A stretch of 64,000 nucleotides of DNA from Metellina segmentata. Its lineage: Eukaryota; Arthropoda; Arachnida; Araneae; Tetragnathidae. Shown here in pieces: positions 23,296-34,923 of this stretch (positions within the stretch are counted from its first letter, which is position 1; every line of letters starts with the position of its first letter). The stretch spans positions 95,343,478 through 95,407,477 of the forward strand of contig OX375873.1 of NCBI GenBank assembly GCA_947359465.1, given 5' to 3'. A program made the position numbers and the translations under genes. The notes below the pieces were generated by a model. It saw nothing but the letters and a program-made list of their open reading frames with translations, ran no database searches and was not told the origin of the DNA.

Positions 23296-26200
23296 GAAAC
23301 ATGCCCTTCTATCATCACTCTTACAAAATCACTTTATATCAAATACAGTTACCAGCAACACTATACTATATACAGCGTAGTATTTTCGACAAAAATTACC
23401 AGGAGATATTCATCCGCCTACATAAAACATTCGCGTCATACATCTGGTAAAACAAACATCTGATCTGACATTGGATACACATCCCAGAGTCATAGTATTT
23501 GGCCAGAAGGAACTTGGAGAAGGGTTGAAGCTACATCGCAGTAACTCAGATAAAAAAAAACGGTAGGCCCACCCAAGGATTTCCCGTCCTACGCATCAGG
23601 TAGTAGAAAGTTTGGCAGAAGGAAATGAACCAAATCAAAAATCTACAGCTTTTAGCATCTGACAAGAAGGCAATTAGTTGTATTTAGATTCCTGTCATGT
23701 TGAATGCTATTAATTAAGAATAAGATTATTCGAAGTTTAAAGAGTCAAGCATGATAGCCTGAACATGAAATCATCTCAGGAAAATATGTAATACCTCCCG
23801 ATTACTTTCCAATAAAATGTGACTGGTTGACTACGTTTACGATATTCAAATGGAAAAGAGTATTTAAGAATGGATCGTCATTTGTTTAAAATCAGAATAT
23901 CGTTGAAATTTGGGAAGTACAAAAGACATCTAGATTTTTCTTTAATGCTATTTAAAGTTTTTCAGATTCTGAGCTCACAGAAATTGTGAAATGTGCTATA
24001 AGCTTATATCCATGTAAGTAGTGAAGTGTTTTCCAAATTTTAAAATAAAGTAAGATTTCTAGCAAAGTCTATTAAAAGTATATTGCTTAAATGTTTTGTC
24101 TTATGTATTTTATTTAGTCGGAGAAGTATTGCCTATAATGTATGAAAAATGTGTCTTTAATTCTAAACTCTTTTAATTCGAATATTGACTGCCTTTAAAT
24201 AATGATTTCAAGGAGTTCGAGGAGCAATAAATAAATTACAGAACTGTTTTCGAAAAATATAGAATATGTGGGATTTTAATCTTGTTTAAACAATAACTCA
24301 CTCAAATTTAATCTATAAGAATAGGAAAATTCAAGTAGACCAATATCTCGAAAAACCTTGTAGCGAAAATATGTCTTGTTTACAAAGGTTAAGACATATT
24401 GGACAACAAATTATGTATAACACGTATGTTAGACAATTTAAATCATCTGACAAAATCGCTGGAGTGGCATCGTTCAACAATTGTATCAAGTAGCAAACAT
24501 TTTAAATTTTATCACATTTTTCTGTTCAACATCTCTACAAATTACGTTAAATTCATTGCACTTGTTCTAGAAAAAAAAAATCTTACCATCCAAAAAACCT
24601 TTTCTTTCACATATATCTACGATATTTAAAATAGCGTTGAATAAGACTTTTTACTAGCTTCTTCTTTGATGGCCACCAAATTTTTTACATATTCGTATTT
24701 CCTGTATTTTCAAAAATAGCAACCAAAACCTAGGAAAATTTACTCAAACTAGCAACAATGCACAAAGTTATTTCTGAGAAGATTTTATGCATGTTCTCTG
24801 CGAACTCAGGAAAACCATGCATGTGTGTATATATGTATTAGTTTATTAAAAATACATACAGAGACACCAACTCAAACTCATATTTACAGATATATTGTCA
24901 GTACAATTTTAACCCTAGAAAACTACTCAGTAAATGAAAAAATATTCAAGCTAATTTCTATAGTTTACGATGCCATTTTGTTAGTTATAAAGTAAATCTA
25001 TGCTTATGTACTTATTTTAAATTGGAAATTCGGAATCTTCAATCAATTTCTATTTACAGATTATATTAATAAAGAAGAACATCGGTGGTAACAGAACAGG
25101 TTCATGGAGTTTCGTCGTTGAAGCTGCGAATGGTGCTTATTATATTTTCTTCGTAACGCAGTTTTGATGGATAACCTGACCTTAACGGAGCTGTGATGAA
25201 GCCTTACGATACCTGGAAAAAATAGAAAAACAACAATTTCAGAACAATGTACACAAAACCAGCTCTCTAACCTATCTTTATAAAATACCATTTCATAAAT
25301 TTGGGATATATCTCTAAAATTCGTGACCACAAGAACATGAAATTGAGCAATCCAAGGCGAAAATTTCTATCATCACCTGTTTGATATTCTAACGAGAAAA
25401 TAAAGATACATATCGTACGCGCACACATTGCGTCTCGCCTGATATGAAAATGGCGGAATACTTTTTGTTTCATCTTCTTCCATATATCATTACATGTCCC
25501 TTTGTGACACGGGCTTTCTTTGCTTTTCTTTCTCTTCCAAGTGTTGATTTTTCGGCCTTTCACTGTGATAGCAGATTGAGTCGAAAGATTTTTCCCCCTT
25601 TTCTGTTATTTATAATTTTCATTCGAGAGGCTGAAGCAGGGGGTTGGTTATTGACACACTTTTACCTGCTAACAATAGTCGGTTATTACGGAATCCGGCA
25701 GAGATGTTATCGCGGGGTTCTGCAGCTGCAGATGTGTGTTTATGCCATGGCTCAATTGAAAGAACTGAGGTCCTCGTTTTCGAGAAGGGAAAACACTCGA
25801 GGATGCTGGTAATATCTTCCTCGGGTAAGACTTTTGGCTGATTTGGAAGCAAACCCGCCACTTTGGACCGAAGAGGGAAATGAAACTGTGTTTATAATGG
25901 AGCCATCGCCCTCGGCGGTTTTCAAAGTTGGTCTATTAGTTCGCTCCCGGGCGTGAAATTACTCGAGATGTTGCGTCCAGTATTTATGATTAATTTATTA
26001 AATTTGTTTGGGTGACTGTCTTTTAGTCGGGTCGCGGTAGATAAACGTAAAGAAACTCTGTGAAGTTTGCATGTTAAATTAGTTCCATGTCTCATCTGTT
26101 AAAAATGTCCAAAAGAAGCCTCTGTTCATCATGAATGTCATTCCAAGAACACCAATACACAGTAGGTGGTAAGGATGTCTATGTTGCAACCCTGATAGTT

Positions 26201-26651
26201 ATACTTGCATCCAGCATTTTAGAGTAAACCTCTTTTAGTGTAAAGTTTTCACTCTTTTCTGCCATTGTATAAGAAGATATTAGATTAAAAATTAAATTTA
26301 GTAACTAAGATCTAAAAAATCGCGCATTGTAATTTCATTTTTTGGTTACGAAATAATACATCACTTAGTAAAACTCAAACAATCTTTACATAAAACAATA
26401 TATTCTGCCATAGGTCATATAATTTAGCGCCATTAATATGCCCGTACCAAATAACATTGTACGAGAACAGGAACTAAAATCACCAGATAAATAAACTCAT
26501 AGTAATAGATTCACACACACACAATACAGATAAAAATATTCTTTAAAAACTGAGTTCATGCAGTTCTGAAATTTGTTAAGACAATTTTAAGGGTAATGTT
26601 CAAACATTTAAAACTGGATAAGCAATTTACAGGTAAATAGTTAGATAAGTA
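23296..26651. other. No gene supported; one GC-richer ORF region
   Basis: Mostly AT-rich. At 25440-25990 the base composition is closer to even, with an open plus-strand frame of 122 codons (25444-25812) that begins with hydrophobic stretches. I recognise no domain and the other frames are also fairly open, so I do not call a gene; it may be an old repeat or an exon. Confidence 0.4.
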
Positions 26652-26972
26652 GTTAATTAAAGTTACCCCCGTCAAGTTATTACGTCACACTGGTCTGCCT
26701 AAAGTCTCACTGGAGTCCGCGATCAATCCCTAAGGTAAAAAACCAAGAACAACGCCTCGTAATTTTTAACCACTGTCAGATGACGAGGTCAACACCTGAG
26801 ATAGCACCCCACTCTCCAAACCTTCACACCACGCCAACATTAGGACATTTGAGGCCACGACATATTAAACGTGCACCAGCCACCTTGAACACTGTGGTCT
26901 TTGTCTGAACCTATTTTCCAACTCGCAACCCATCAATTCGTTGTTTTTTCAACTGAGCTACAGTAGCCCCAA
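26652..26972 (-). repeat. SINE family S1, minus strand
   Basis: Tail at left (GTTAATTAAAGTTAC), body with GGTCAGATGACGAGGTCAACACC (from about 26774), CCACTCTCCAAACC, TTTGAGGCCACGACA, and head at right with CCAACTCGCAACCC and CTGAGCTACAGTAGCCCC. About 20 bp of the tail (near 26690) are altered. Confidence 0.8.
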
Positions 26973-27008
26973 ACAAATTTCAGATGTGTATGTATTCATT
27001 TCTACACG

Positions 27009-27172
27009 TGGTTCAAAACTACCTGGTGTTGTACTCGGTATCGTATTTAATCAACGTCGTACTGGAGCAACACAACGTTGCGTTGTATTCGGATCTTTCC
27101 CTTTGGGATTAATCGCGGACCGTTGCCAAGAGTCCGCTGTGTTGCTTAAGTGCGACGTTAGTTAAAATACCT
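27009..27172 (+). repeat. X-body SINE tail with an opposite-strand tail fragment inside
   Basis: Plus-strand tail pieces GTGGTTCAAAACTACCTGG (27008) and CGGATCTTTCCCTTTGGGATT to GTGCGACGTTAGTTAAA (27090-27168) flank a minus-strand piece TTTAATCAACGTCGTACTGG (27047). This is either a SINE inserted into a SINE and then deleted, or a fold-back rearrangement. Confidence 0.65.
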
Positions 27173-27236
27173 ACCTATCTTGTTTTAACAATTAAAACTT
27201 TGAATGTATTTTTCAGTGTCCGGTAGGTTATTAATT

Positions 27237-27300
27237 AGAGCTGGAGCAACAAAACAGGTTATTGGCGGCGGTCCCGGATCAAACCCGAAGTAAAGTAACT
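27237..27300 (-). repeat. Truncated X-body SINE tail, minus strand
   Basis: GCTGGAGCAACAAAACAGG, TTATTGGCGGCGGTCCCGG and ATCAAACCCGAAG match the tail end of S1/S2. The match stops near 27300. Confidence 0.7.
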
Positions 27301-27439
27301 CAGATGCAGAAGACGGGTAATTTACTCAAGGTGAATTACAGGAATTTGAACCTCTACATTTCTAAGCTAAGCAATTGAAGTTGTTTTTTATGGTACAAGA
27401 GACCCTGTGTAGCCAATCTGTATTAAACTTAAAAATAAA

Positions 27440-27770
27440 TAGGCACACACACAAGGAAAGTTTTAATGGCACAGAAGTGAGAAGTACACCCAATGAGGAA
27501 TCGAACCTGTGCCACCAACCGTTGATTGATTGGTTGGTTGTTTTCGAGTTATATGGAACAAGAGCCAAATTTCCTCAAGCAGCGCAATTTTAAGACAGGC
27601 ACAAATTACAGACAATGAGGGAGAAAGATAAAGTCAAAAGAAGTGTAGGCGAAGATACAAACGAAAGGTAGGAAAGATCACTTGGCTCCCTCGGGGTTGT
27701 GATGCCACAACTCTCAGGTTGATAACGCAGTGGGCAAGCTGCTACTCAGCGAAAACAAAAGGAAGCTATG
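27440..27770 (-). repeat. S4/S5-like dispersed repeat, rearranged
   Basis: AAGTACACCCAATGAGGAATCGAACCTGTGCC (27483 on) matches the AAATACACCCAAGG...GAATC region of S4, and GGAAAGATCACTTGGCTCCC with GATAACGCAGTGGGCAAGC (27670-27740) recalls S5 (38300) and the S4 3' part. Read in reverse, GGCACAGGTTCGATTCC is a good B box (27496-27512). Confidence 0.5.
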
Positions 27771-28198
27771 AATATTCAACTGGAAATCAACATTCCATCA
27801 GTGTAAGAAATTTTAGAGTGGTGCGTATTTCACATCGATAATAAAATTATGTTTGGAAATAAATTTTTGCGTTTAAAAATTTTTTAACGTGCAGTTTGGT
27901 TAAAAAACAACTAGTATAAGACACGGATAAAAACCATTCTGGAGTTCGCCATCTCTTAATGTGAGGAGACTATAATCATGTGTAGTATAACCCTTCTTTT
28001 CCGTGAAGCATGAGACAGTGGTCAGTGAACCAAAAAGCGTGATAAATGACACCTTTAGGAGAAACAAGATAGCGTTTTCTCCTTTTTTTTTCAGGGAAAC
28101 ATCAAAGTCCTTATCTCTGTTCGCAGCTCTTGCGTTCCCCATCACTGAAAGAAATACCGATAATTTGTGTCACGTTTCATTGTCATTATCTGTTACTT
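27771..28198. other. No feature recognised
   Basis: The ORF at 28003-28293 overlaps the duplicated block to the right and shows no domain. Confidence 0.4.
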
Positions 28199-29042
28199 GG
28201 TTATTACCTGAGCCGAACTACTATTTCCAGAGAAAGTTACACAAACCATGTGAGATAATAGCTTTTGGGGGATGGGTTTCTTGGATGCGATAGAGTTGAC
28301 AACGCACGTTTGCTTAATTACGCCTTCGTTGAATAACTGGTACATGAGGTTTGTCATATTTTTTCTGGGATTGGTTCTTTTTGCTGTCAGTTGAAATTTT
28401 TCAAGTGAATTCGTGTGCTTTAAGGTTGTCAACGCTGACTTAGTGGTGAATGCCTGATTGACTACATTTTCTGTATAAAGAAATTTGGAGCTGCAAAGGT
28501 GTGGGTATACTTTTTACGACATTTTGTCGACAGATTTTCCTAAGTTGGTTGGTTTGGGGGTTTTATGGTGCTCTGGTCATAATCAGCCAAGCTGCACCAA
28601 ATAGAAGACGACGTCATGCAATGACAAGCCACGGAAAGTTTTCTTGATCTAAGAGAAAGAACAGCTTCCAGGGTGCTATTACCTGAGCCGAAGAGAGAAA
28701 GTTACACAAATTATATGAGGTAATAACTTTGGGGGTATGGTTTCTTAGATGCAATAGAGTTGACAAAGCACATTTGCTTAATTACACCCTCGTTTAAGAA
28801 CTGGTACATGCGGTTTGTTATATTTTTTCTGGGGTAGGTTCTTTTTGCTGTTAGTTGACATTCTTTCGAATGAATTTGTTTGAATTAATGTTATCTACGC
28901 TGACCTAGCGATAAATGCTTGATTCACTACATTTCTATGAAAAGAAACTTGTAGTTGCAAACATGTAGTCATTCTTTCTATGATATTTTTTCGACTTATT
29001 TTATTAAGTTGGTTGGATGTGGGTTTTATGGAGTTTGGGCCA
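28199..29042. repeat. Direct duplication of a ~370 bp segment
   Basis: Copy 1 is 28199-28580 and copy 2 is 28675-29040; both start TTACCTGAGCCGAA, share AGAGAAAGTTACACAAA, GAGTTGACAA, CTTAATTAC and TATTTTTTCTGGG, and end AAGTTGGTTGG...GGGTTTTATGG. Offset is 475 bp at the left and about 463 at the right. The ends coincide with the start of the S4 repeat, so the unit probably includes an S4 5' or 3' end plus flank. Confidence 0.8.
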
Positions 29043-29255
29043 TTAAATCCAAAACCTTCTGTTTAGCTCATATTTGTCCAATCTTCCACGAAACTGAAGA
29101 CAGACAACCTCAAGCAATGAACATCGACACACAAGGAAGGCATTACTGATAAAGAAGAAATTCACACAGTGTAAGTTACACGAATCGAACCAATGTCGGC
29201 TACAACTCGCATGATCCTGGTGCAGCGGACACATACACTGAGTCACTAAGGCCCG
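29003..29255 (-). repeat. Dispersed repeat S4, minus strand, probable tRNA-derived SINE
   Basis: Begins AAGTTGGTTGGATGTGGG and ends ACTGAGTCACTAAGGCCCGC. On the minus strand the right end reads GCGGGCCTTAGTGACTCAG followed ~55 bases on by ATTGGTTCGATTCG (about 29181-29195), which fits A- and B-box positions of a tRNA-like head. This is the most complete S4 copy in the window. Confidence 0.6.
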
Positions 29256-30631
29256 CATATTTTACTAAACCTTTTAATAATAATGAGTGAGAGAATGTAA
29301 GTCAATTAATAAATCTCACGATTCAAAAATCTCAGTATCAGTAATTAACTCACAAAAACCGAGAATTGAATTAGACTCTTACAGCTCAAAACTATATCTC
29401 AATTAAATTAATAAAAATAAAAAAGAATCATACATATTAGGCGTTACCAGATAGTGAAAATTACATACTTATTAATGATTTATATACTATTTTAATCATA
29501 AATTACTATCGCTTGCATTTCATCTCTATTTATTTATAGGGCGTGAGCAATTTCTCGTGGAAGAATTTAAATATGACTTTAACCAAATAATTTGTGGTTT
29601 TTCGAAGTTTATCTGACATTCTGCGTGTAAAGAAATCTCAAAACGCTTTACCAATATTGAAAATGTAAATTTTCATAATGCTCGCTTTAACTAATACCAT
29701 AGAATCATGATATTTTTAAAGAGCTTTTAAAAAGTTTCACCTATGATGATTTGTATCGAGTGATTTGAAAACTGTTGTTAACGTCTGAAGTAAGTTAAAT
29801 TAATTCCACTTGGGGGGCGACGTTTTAGGATGTCATATATGTACCTGAAGAACTTCTTAAATTTTTTATAGACATGCCTGCTTATGTTACCGAGTGCCGT
29901 GAAATAATTTTGGACTCTCATTCATTCCTTCACTTCTAGATGAATTTTCAAAATACTTCATGATAAAGATAAGACTTTAATTCAAAATTTCACGTGTGTA
30001 TAGTAGCGAAGAAAATTAATTATATTATGGTTTCGAATAGGAATAAAATAGTTGTAAAAGGTGTTTCAAAATTTTCATAGAATTGACAGAAAATTTCATC
30101 GAACGTTATAATCTTCACTGTACTAGCTATGATTAGTTTTACGAAGTAACGAAAATGATTGAAACTTTAATAAAATAACACGAGCCAATTCATTTTTTCT
30201 CCTGCGCATTGGAATTTTTAAGTAAATAGTTCTTTACATATAATTCTTTTGTGGCCTTTCCGGCGTATGTTTTAATGCAAGGTATTTAAATCCTAATTTT
30301 TAATCTTTTGAGTTCCAAACATTTTGTTTTAACAATTTTTATTAAGCAAGATTATCATACTCTGTATATTTAAACTTTTAATATGCATTATGTTCCTACC
30401 ATGCTTATGTTTTAAGCCTCTTATGATATTTTGTGCTGCATCTCGACACTGTCTACAGAAAAGTAGATCAGGTGATTATATGACGATTCTAATGTGGTAT
30501 AAGTTGGTATATTTGAAAAGTGTTTCAGTATAAAAATCATTATTTTCTATACGTCTTTAAAAAGGTATATATTGTCAAACTATTTTTTTTTAAATAATTA
30601 TCAGTACTTTATTTTTGGTTTGGTTCCCCAG
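29256..30631. other. AT-rich sequence, nothing recognised
   Basis: No repeat family or plausible exon was seen. Confidence 0.5.
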
Positions 30632-30813
30632 CCAGAACTGGCAACCCACTCTCAAAAATTCCTTACAACGCTAACGTGAGGATATTAGTGGTCACGACAG
30701 ATTTAACCTGCCCCCTCCCCCGTATCCATGGTGATCTTTCCTTGAACCATGTATCGAACTTACAACCCTCCTGTTGCTATCCGCTACTCCTCCAATCGGG
30801 CTACTATTGCCCT
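30632..30813 (-). repeat. SINE family S1, minus strand, tail missing
   Basis: CAACCCACTCTCAAAAATTCC, GCTAACGTGAGGATATT, GTCACGACAGATTTAACC and the head GTATCGAACTTACAACCCTCC...AATCGGGCTACT match S1. The X tail is absent, and sequence left of 30632 is unrelated. Confidence 0.7.
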
Positions 30814-30824
30814 CAAATTAATGG

Positions 30825-30980
30825 ACATAAATAAGCAAGGAAAATTTGACTGACGCAGAAGAGCTTATTTTAGTGACGCAGAATACATAGATACACCCAG
30901 GGATAAATTGATTATGCGCTGTCTACAAACAGCAGGTTTCTGGAGCAGTGGGTAAACCCGATAACCCACGGGTTCCATTG
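30825..30980 (-). repeat. S4-like repeat fragment, minus strand
   Basis: GATACACCCAGGGATAAATTG and GGAGCAGTGGGTAAACCCG match the 3' half of S4 at 12295-12385. Confidence 0.5.
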
Positions 30981-31109
30981 ACTGACCATCGGATTAATAT
31001 AAAAAATTTAATTTAACAAACCCCGCAAATACAGTTAAGCCTCATAAAGAAGAACTCACATAGTACGATTTACTGATCATGAGAAATAAATTGGAATCCC
31101 AGAAAACAA

Positions 31110-31394
31110 ATGTGTATTGAAATAATATTAACTCAGTCCCGTCTAAGAATAATTCGACTTCGTACCAATCTTCGATTAAGACGAAACAAAATTCAAAAGT
31201 CAAGAGGAAATGTATTCGTTTCAATTGTATTATCAGAAGCATTAAGTGACTCCGAAATTATAGATTTATTTGCAGTCAGGAGTGGAGAAGAAAGAATAAA
31301 TGAAGATTCCTCTGAACACAAACGAATTAGAAGGAATAATATAAAGAAGCTATTGTTGACTGATAAAATATCCATGCTTTTTGTTAAACAGTGA
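31110..31394 (+). other. Unassigned 94-codon ORF
   Basis: Highly charged translation (LRLRRNKIQKSRG, SGEERINEDSSEHKRIRRNN), no recognised domain. It lies just upstream of the 21 bp minisatellite. A TTAACTCAG just inside it could act as an acceptor site. Equally compatible with chance. Confidence 0.25.
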
Positions 31395-31523
31395 AAATGT
31401 TTCGGCTTTATATACAGCATTGACCGCATCAAAGATTTTCTCTTACCGAATGTCCCCGAAAAACACAAAAATTAATAACATTAATTCAAGACAAATATTA
31501 TATAATCAGGAAAAACCTATAAT

Positions 31524-31740
31524 CAAGAATTATCCGTGCAATGAAAATAATTATCCGTCCAATGAAAAGAATTATCTGTGCAATGAAAAGAATTATCCGT
31601 GCAATGAAAAGAATTATCTGTGCAATGAAAAGAATTATCCGTGCAATGAAAAGAATTATCTGTGCAATGAAAATAATTATCTGTGCAATGAAAATAATGA
31701 TTTGTGCAATGAAAAGAATTATCTGTAATCAAGAATCCTC
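31524..31740. repeat. 21 bp minisatellite, ten units
   Basis: Exact 21 bp period with unit starts at 31531, 31552, 31573 and so on to 31720; core TATCYGTGCAATGAAAAGAAT. Units with CCG and CTG alternate between 31573 and 31677, giving a 42 bp higher-order repeat. Because 21 is a multiple of three, the array stays open in several frames on both strands (for example NYPCNEK/NYLCNEK repeats), which explains the ORFs at 31381-31728, 31541-31750 and 31523-31747. I do not call it coding. Confidence 0.95.
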
Positions 31741-32220
31741 CATACAATGAACAATCATCTGTCTAATTTTGAGGTGAAGAATACGATTTATATGTGAACC
31801 AGTACAGTATTTAATGTAAATAGGTATTCTAATATTTATTTCACTGTCGAAATAATGTTTTTTTTTTCTTTATTCGGATAACATCATAATGCAGATTTTT
31901 TTAATGGTAAAATGAACTTCTGGTCAATTAGGTTCAACGTTGTAGGTTACTAACGCCGCTGTCAAACCCACATCGATCCAATGATTACTGGTTAAATTTT
32001 TTTACGAATGTATTTTACGAACCCTACAAATATTAACCAAACGCAGAAAAATCCACACAAACATTCCACCTTCCAAACACTTCCTCTGGAGACATCCCAA
32101 CCGATCGATGCATCCCCACAACCCCCTCAACGTCGAAATTCCATTTCCTCCCAGAACAGGTAAAAAGGCAGAGAGAAAGAGCGAGAAAAAAATCCCGTAG
32201 AGTAAACGTTAACCCCAACG
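31741..32220. other. No gene supported
   Basis: 32030-32220 is C- and A-rich with a 61-codon minus-strand ORF (32033-32218); it borders the CpG-rich block and could be part of the same unit. Confidence 0.4.
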
Positions 32221-32700
32221 ATCGCCGAGTTTGACAGCGAAGTCAACTCATCCATTAAATGGCCGCCATGTGGAGGCGCAACAATAGAACGCGTGCGAGG
32301 TGTTCCGCGCCACTAGACCATGCCATCCACTGCGTCCCATTCAGAAGGTGAAATGATTCTGTTAGGATATCCATCCCTCTGTTGTGGTCTCATATTCGTT
32401 TCGCTTCCCCCCTTTTTCCCCCGTCTCATCCCCCCAGCCCACCAGGTAACGATATAGGAGAGCCTGGTTTAATTTACCTGATGCAGTGCGGCTTGTGGTT
32501 CCGTTCCCTGGGGTTTTTATGGAGTGCCCTGTGTGTGGTTTTGCGAAAGGGCATTAAGTATATTAGCGCTCGTTTGGATCGGGGGCCGTTTGTCGCGAAA
32601 AAGCACCGAAATGGCCGCCTTTGGAAACGCGTTCATGTATTTCTTTATGTGTATCTTCGAAATGTTTCTTTGTCACTATGTCTGTGAATGTGGTTTTGAG
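32221..32700. promoter_or_regulatory. CpG-rich block with two YY1/Pho-like motifs
   Basis: Unlike its surroundings, this ~480 bp stretch is rich in G+C and CpG (GAGGCGCAACAATAGAACGCGTGCG, GGATCGGGGGCCGTTTGTCGCG in outline). It has two copies of AAATGGCCGCC (32257-32267 and 32609-32619), the core bound by YY1 in vertebrates and Pleiohomeotic in flies. A possible donor, CCACCAG/GTAACG, is at 32439-32452. A promoter with first exon or a Polycomb-response-like element are both possible; a GC-rich repeat is the main alternative. Function is inferred. Confidence 0.35.
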
Positions 32701-32704
32701 GTAC

Positions 32705-33195
32705 GTTCAGTCTTCCGGGTGTTTGTCTCGACGAGGTGCTTCGTATTTTGCAGATCTGACCAGATCTTGATGGACGCGAAAGCTATCTTTATTAGAAAAA
32801 AACTGGCCAAATCTTGATGGACATGATAACCGTTGTCATTCGAAAAAACTAACCAGATCTTGATGGTCACGATAGCTATTGTCATTCGCACAAACCTGGC
32901 AAGATCTCAATGGAAGCGATAGCTATTGTCATTGGAAAAAATACGGCCAAATCTTGATGGACATGATAACCGTTGTCATTCGAAAAAACTAATCAGATCT
33001 TGATGGCCACGATAACTATTGTCATTAGAACAAACCTGACCAGGTCTTAATCTCGGCGTCATAAAAAAATAGACAATATCTTGGTGACGAGATATCTTGT
33101 CATCAACAAAATCTGTGAAATCTTGATGGACAAAATACCTCATCAGTAGTAAAATTGGTCAAATTTTGATGAACGAGATTACTTGGAGGGTTAAT
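32705..33195 (-). repeat. GATATC-module repeat, copy F, ten-unit array
   Basis: Units starting with AGATCTTGATGG-like strings begin at 32762, 32809, 32855, 32902, 32949, 32995, 33042, 33075, 33118 and 33161: seven at a 46-47 bp period, then 33, 43 and 43 bp. The right end is GAGATTACTTGGAGGGTTAA, the reverse complement of the family's TTAACCCTCC end; the left end has GTCTCGACGAGGTGCTTCGT, like the other family end at 35122. Units 2 and 5 match at 45 of 46 bases, showing a recent three-unit (140 bp) duplication. Confidence 0.85.
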
Positions 33196-33865
33196 ACGAA
33201 TGCAATACTCTACACAATGTCACCATAAGATATATAACTAGCAATGCCAGTAGAAACACTCTATACGATTATTATTCATGGGATTATTTAAAACTCTTCC
33301 GCTAACAAAACTCTTAGATGTGTAAAAAAAGAAAGATAATATTTAGTTTTTTTTTATACATTTTTCTAAGGACTTTTAAATTCAGAAACTAAAACTCATA
33401 TTTGTTGATTTTCCTAAAGTCTGCATGATACAAATCACCTGAGTGTACTATATACCTATAGCTTTTCTTTCATTCAGCTACAAATTTGTAATTAGAGAAG
33501 GTAGTAGATACGGACACGGTTATCAACCTTTATGTTAGCATTGTGCGTCCATAGATAGGACTAAATAGTAACGTGTTTAATTGCATAAAAAGGAAGAACA
33601 GCAATCGTCACACAACTTCAAACATGAAGCAGACATACACTTGATGAAATTAAATTTGTGTAGAAGAAAATATTTTGTATGGTTCATAACTGATTCTGAA
33701 AAATGATCTACCTTTGTCATAAAAAGATTAATTATTAACATTTATGTATAAACACATCAATTTTGCTTCATATACAGATATTGAAATCACTGTCTGAAAT
33801 ATGAATGTATTTGTTAAACATTTATTCTGAACCGTGTATTCTTAAAACTTTGCATCTTATTAGCT
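33196..33865. other. No feature recognised
   Basis: AT-rich spacer without repeats of the window's families. Confidence 0.5.
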
Positions 33866-33990
33866 GACAGGTGTTTATCACGTCAGCTGACCGAGGTTCA
33901 AAATTGTTGTCCTCGAATATATCCCTTCGGGATGGAAGACGGAACATCACCAATAGCCTATATGTTGCTCCAGTCTAAAGTTAATTCAAC
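33866..33990 (+). repeat. Truncated X-body SINE tail, plus strand
   Basis: CGTCAGCTGACCGAGGTTCAA, TTGTTGTCCTCGAA, CCCTTCGGGATGG and AATAGCCTATATGTTGCTCC, followed by GTTAATTCAACTACC. The head is missing, consistent with 5' truncation. Confidence 0.75.
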
Positions 33991-34923
33991 TACCAAAATC
34001 TTTCTGGTGATAATTGTATTTTCAGATCTTTCATTCAAAAACCTGTAGTGGTTAAATTATTCAAAAAATAAACCAAAGTTTAATGTACCTAAATTGTTTC
34101 GAAATATCTGAGTAATACAGAAATAGCCTAAAGAAAAACAATCGTACTATTTTAAGCAGCAAAAAGTTAGTAACACTAGGTTTAAGTTTCATAGTCTATT
34201 AAACACAAATGCATTATTTTTTTAATATGTTATTCAGGTCAGAAACCGAACCACTTCTTTTCCAGAATAAATTTAAAATGTTAGAGAGGAAGTACCAAAG
34301 TACGAAATCAAATTAGAGTTTAAAAAAAGACACTTATGCATTTTCAATTCCATTACAATGAACTATTGCCGACTTTCCCAACTGTAGACAGAAAAATTTA
34401 ATATTTGTTTACGAAACTGATGAAGACCTTGAATAACAGTTCATATAATTTTCTTACAGCGGTAACAAAGAAATCCGCAACAAAATTTAAATATTCTCCT
34501 TTAACCGGATGTGAAATGAGTTTTGTGTTCTTTCCCACACTCTTAAAACACCCTAAAACATTGATTTAACGTTTTTAATGGATAGGTTGGATACAGCGAC
34601 ATTGATTTGATTCTTACAATCAAATTAGGTTAGGTCGAATCTTAGTCGTAGTTAAAATCGAATCTTAGAAATTATAATTTCAAAAAAATACTTATAAGTT
34701 GCTCCAGGCATGAATATTCAATTTTAAATATAATTTTTTTCTGATAATTATTAAACTAAGAACTTTACTGTTTGTATATTAGCCTTCAATCGATCGGGAT
34801 AATAGACATTCTTTTTTAAATTATCAATCGAGTTCTATGAATATTGAATGCAGTTAAACTAAGTTATTTTTTTTATGAAAGTAAACTAGTATCGAAGAAT
34901 AAGTAATTTTCCGTAACTTTCCC
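33991..34923. other. AT-rich sequence, nothing recognised
   Basis: No repeat family or exon was seen. Confidence 0.5.

Noticed and set aside
23008..23463. 151-codon ORF
   Set aside because: It spans the MITE terminus, the palindromic repeat and flank; no coherent product is expected.
25444..25812. 122-codon ORF as a membrane protein gene
   Set aside because: Hydrophobic segments are present but other frames are also open here, and no family is recognised.
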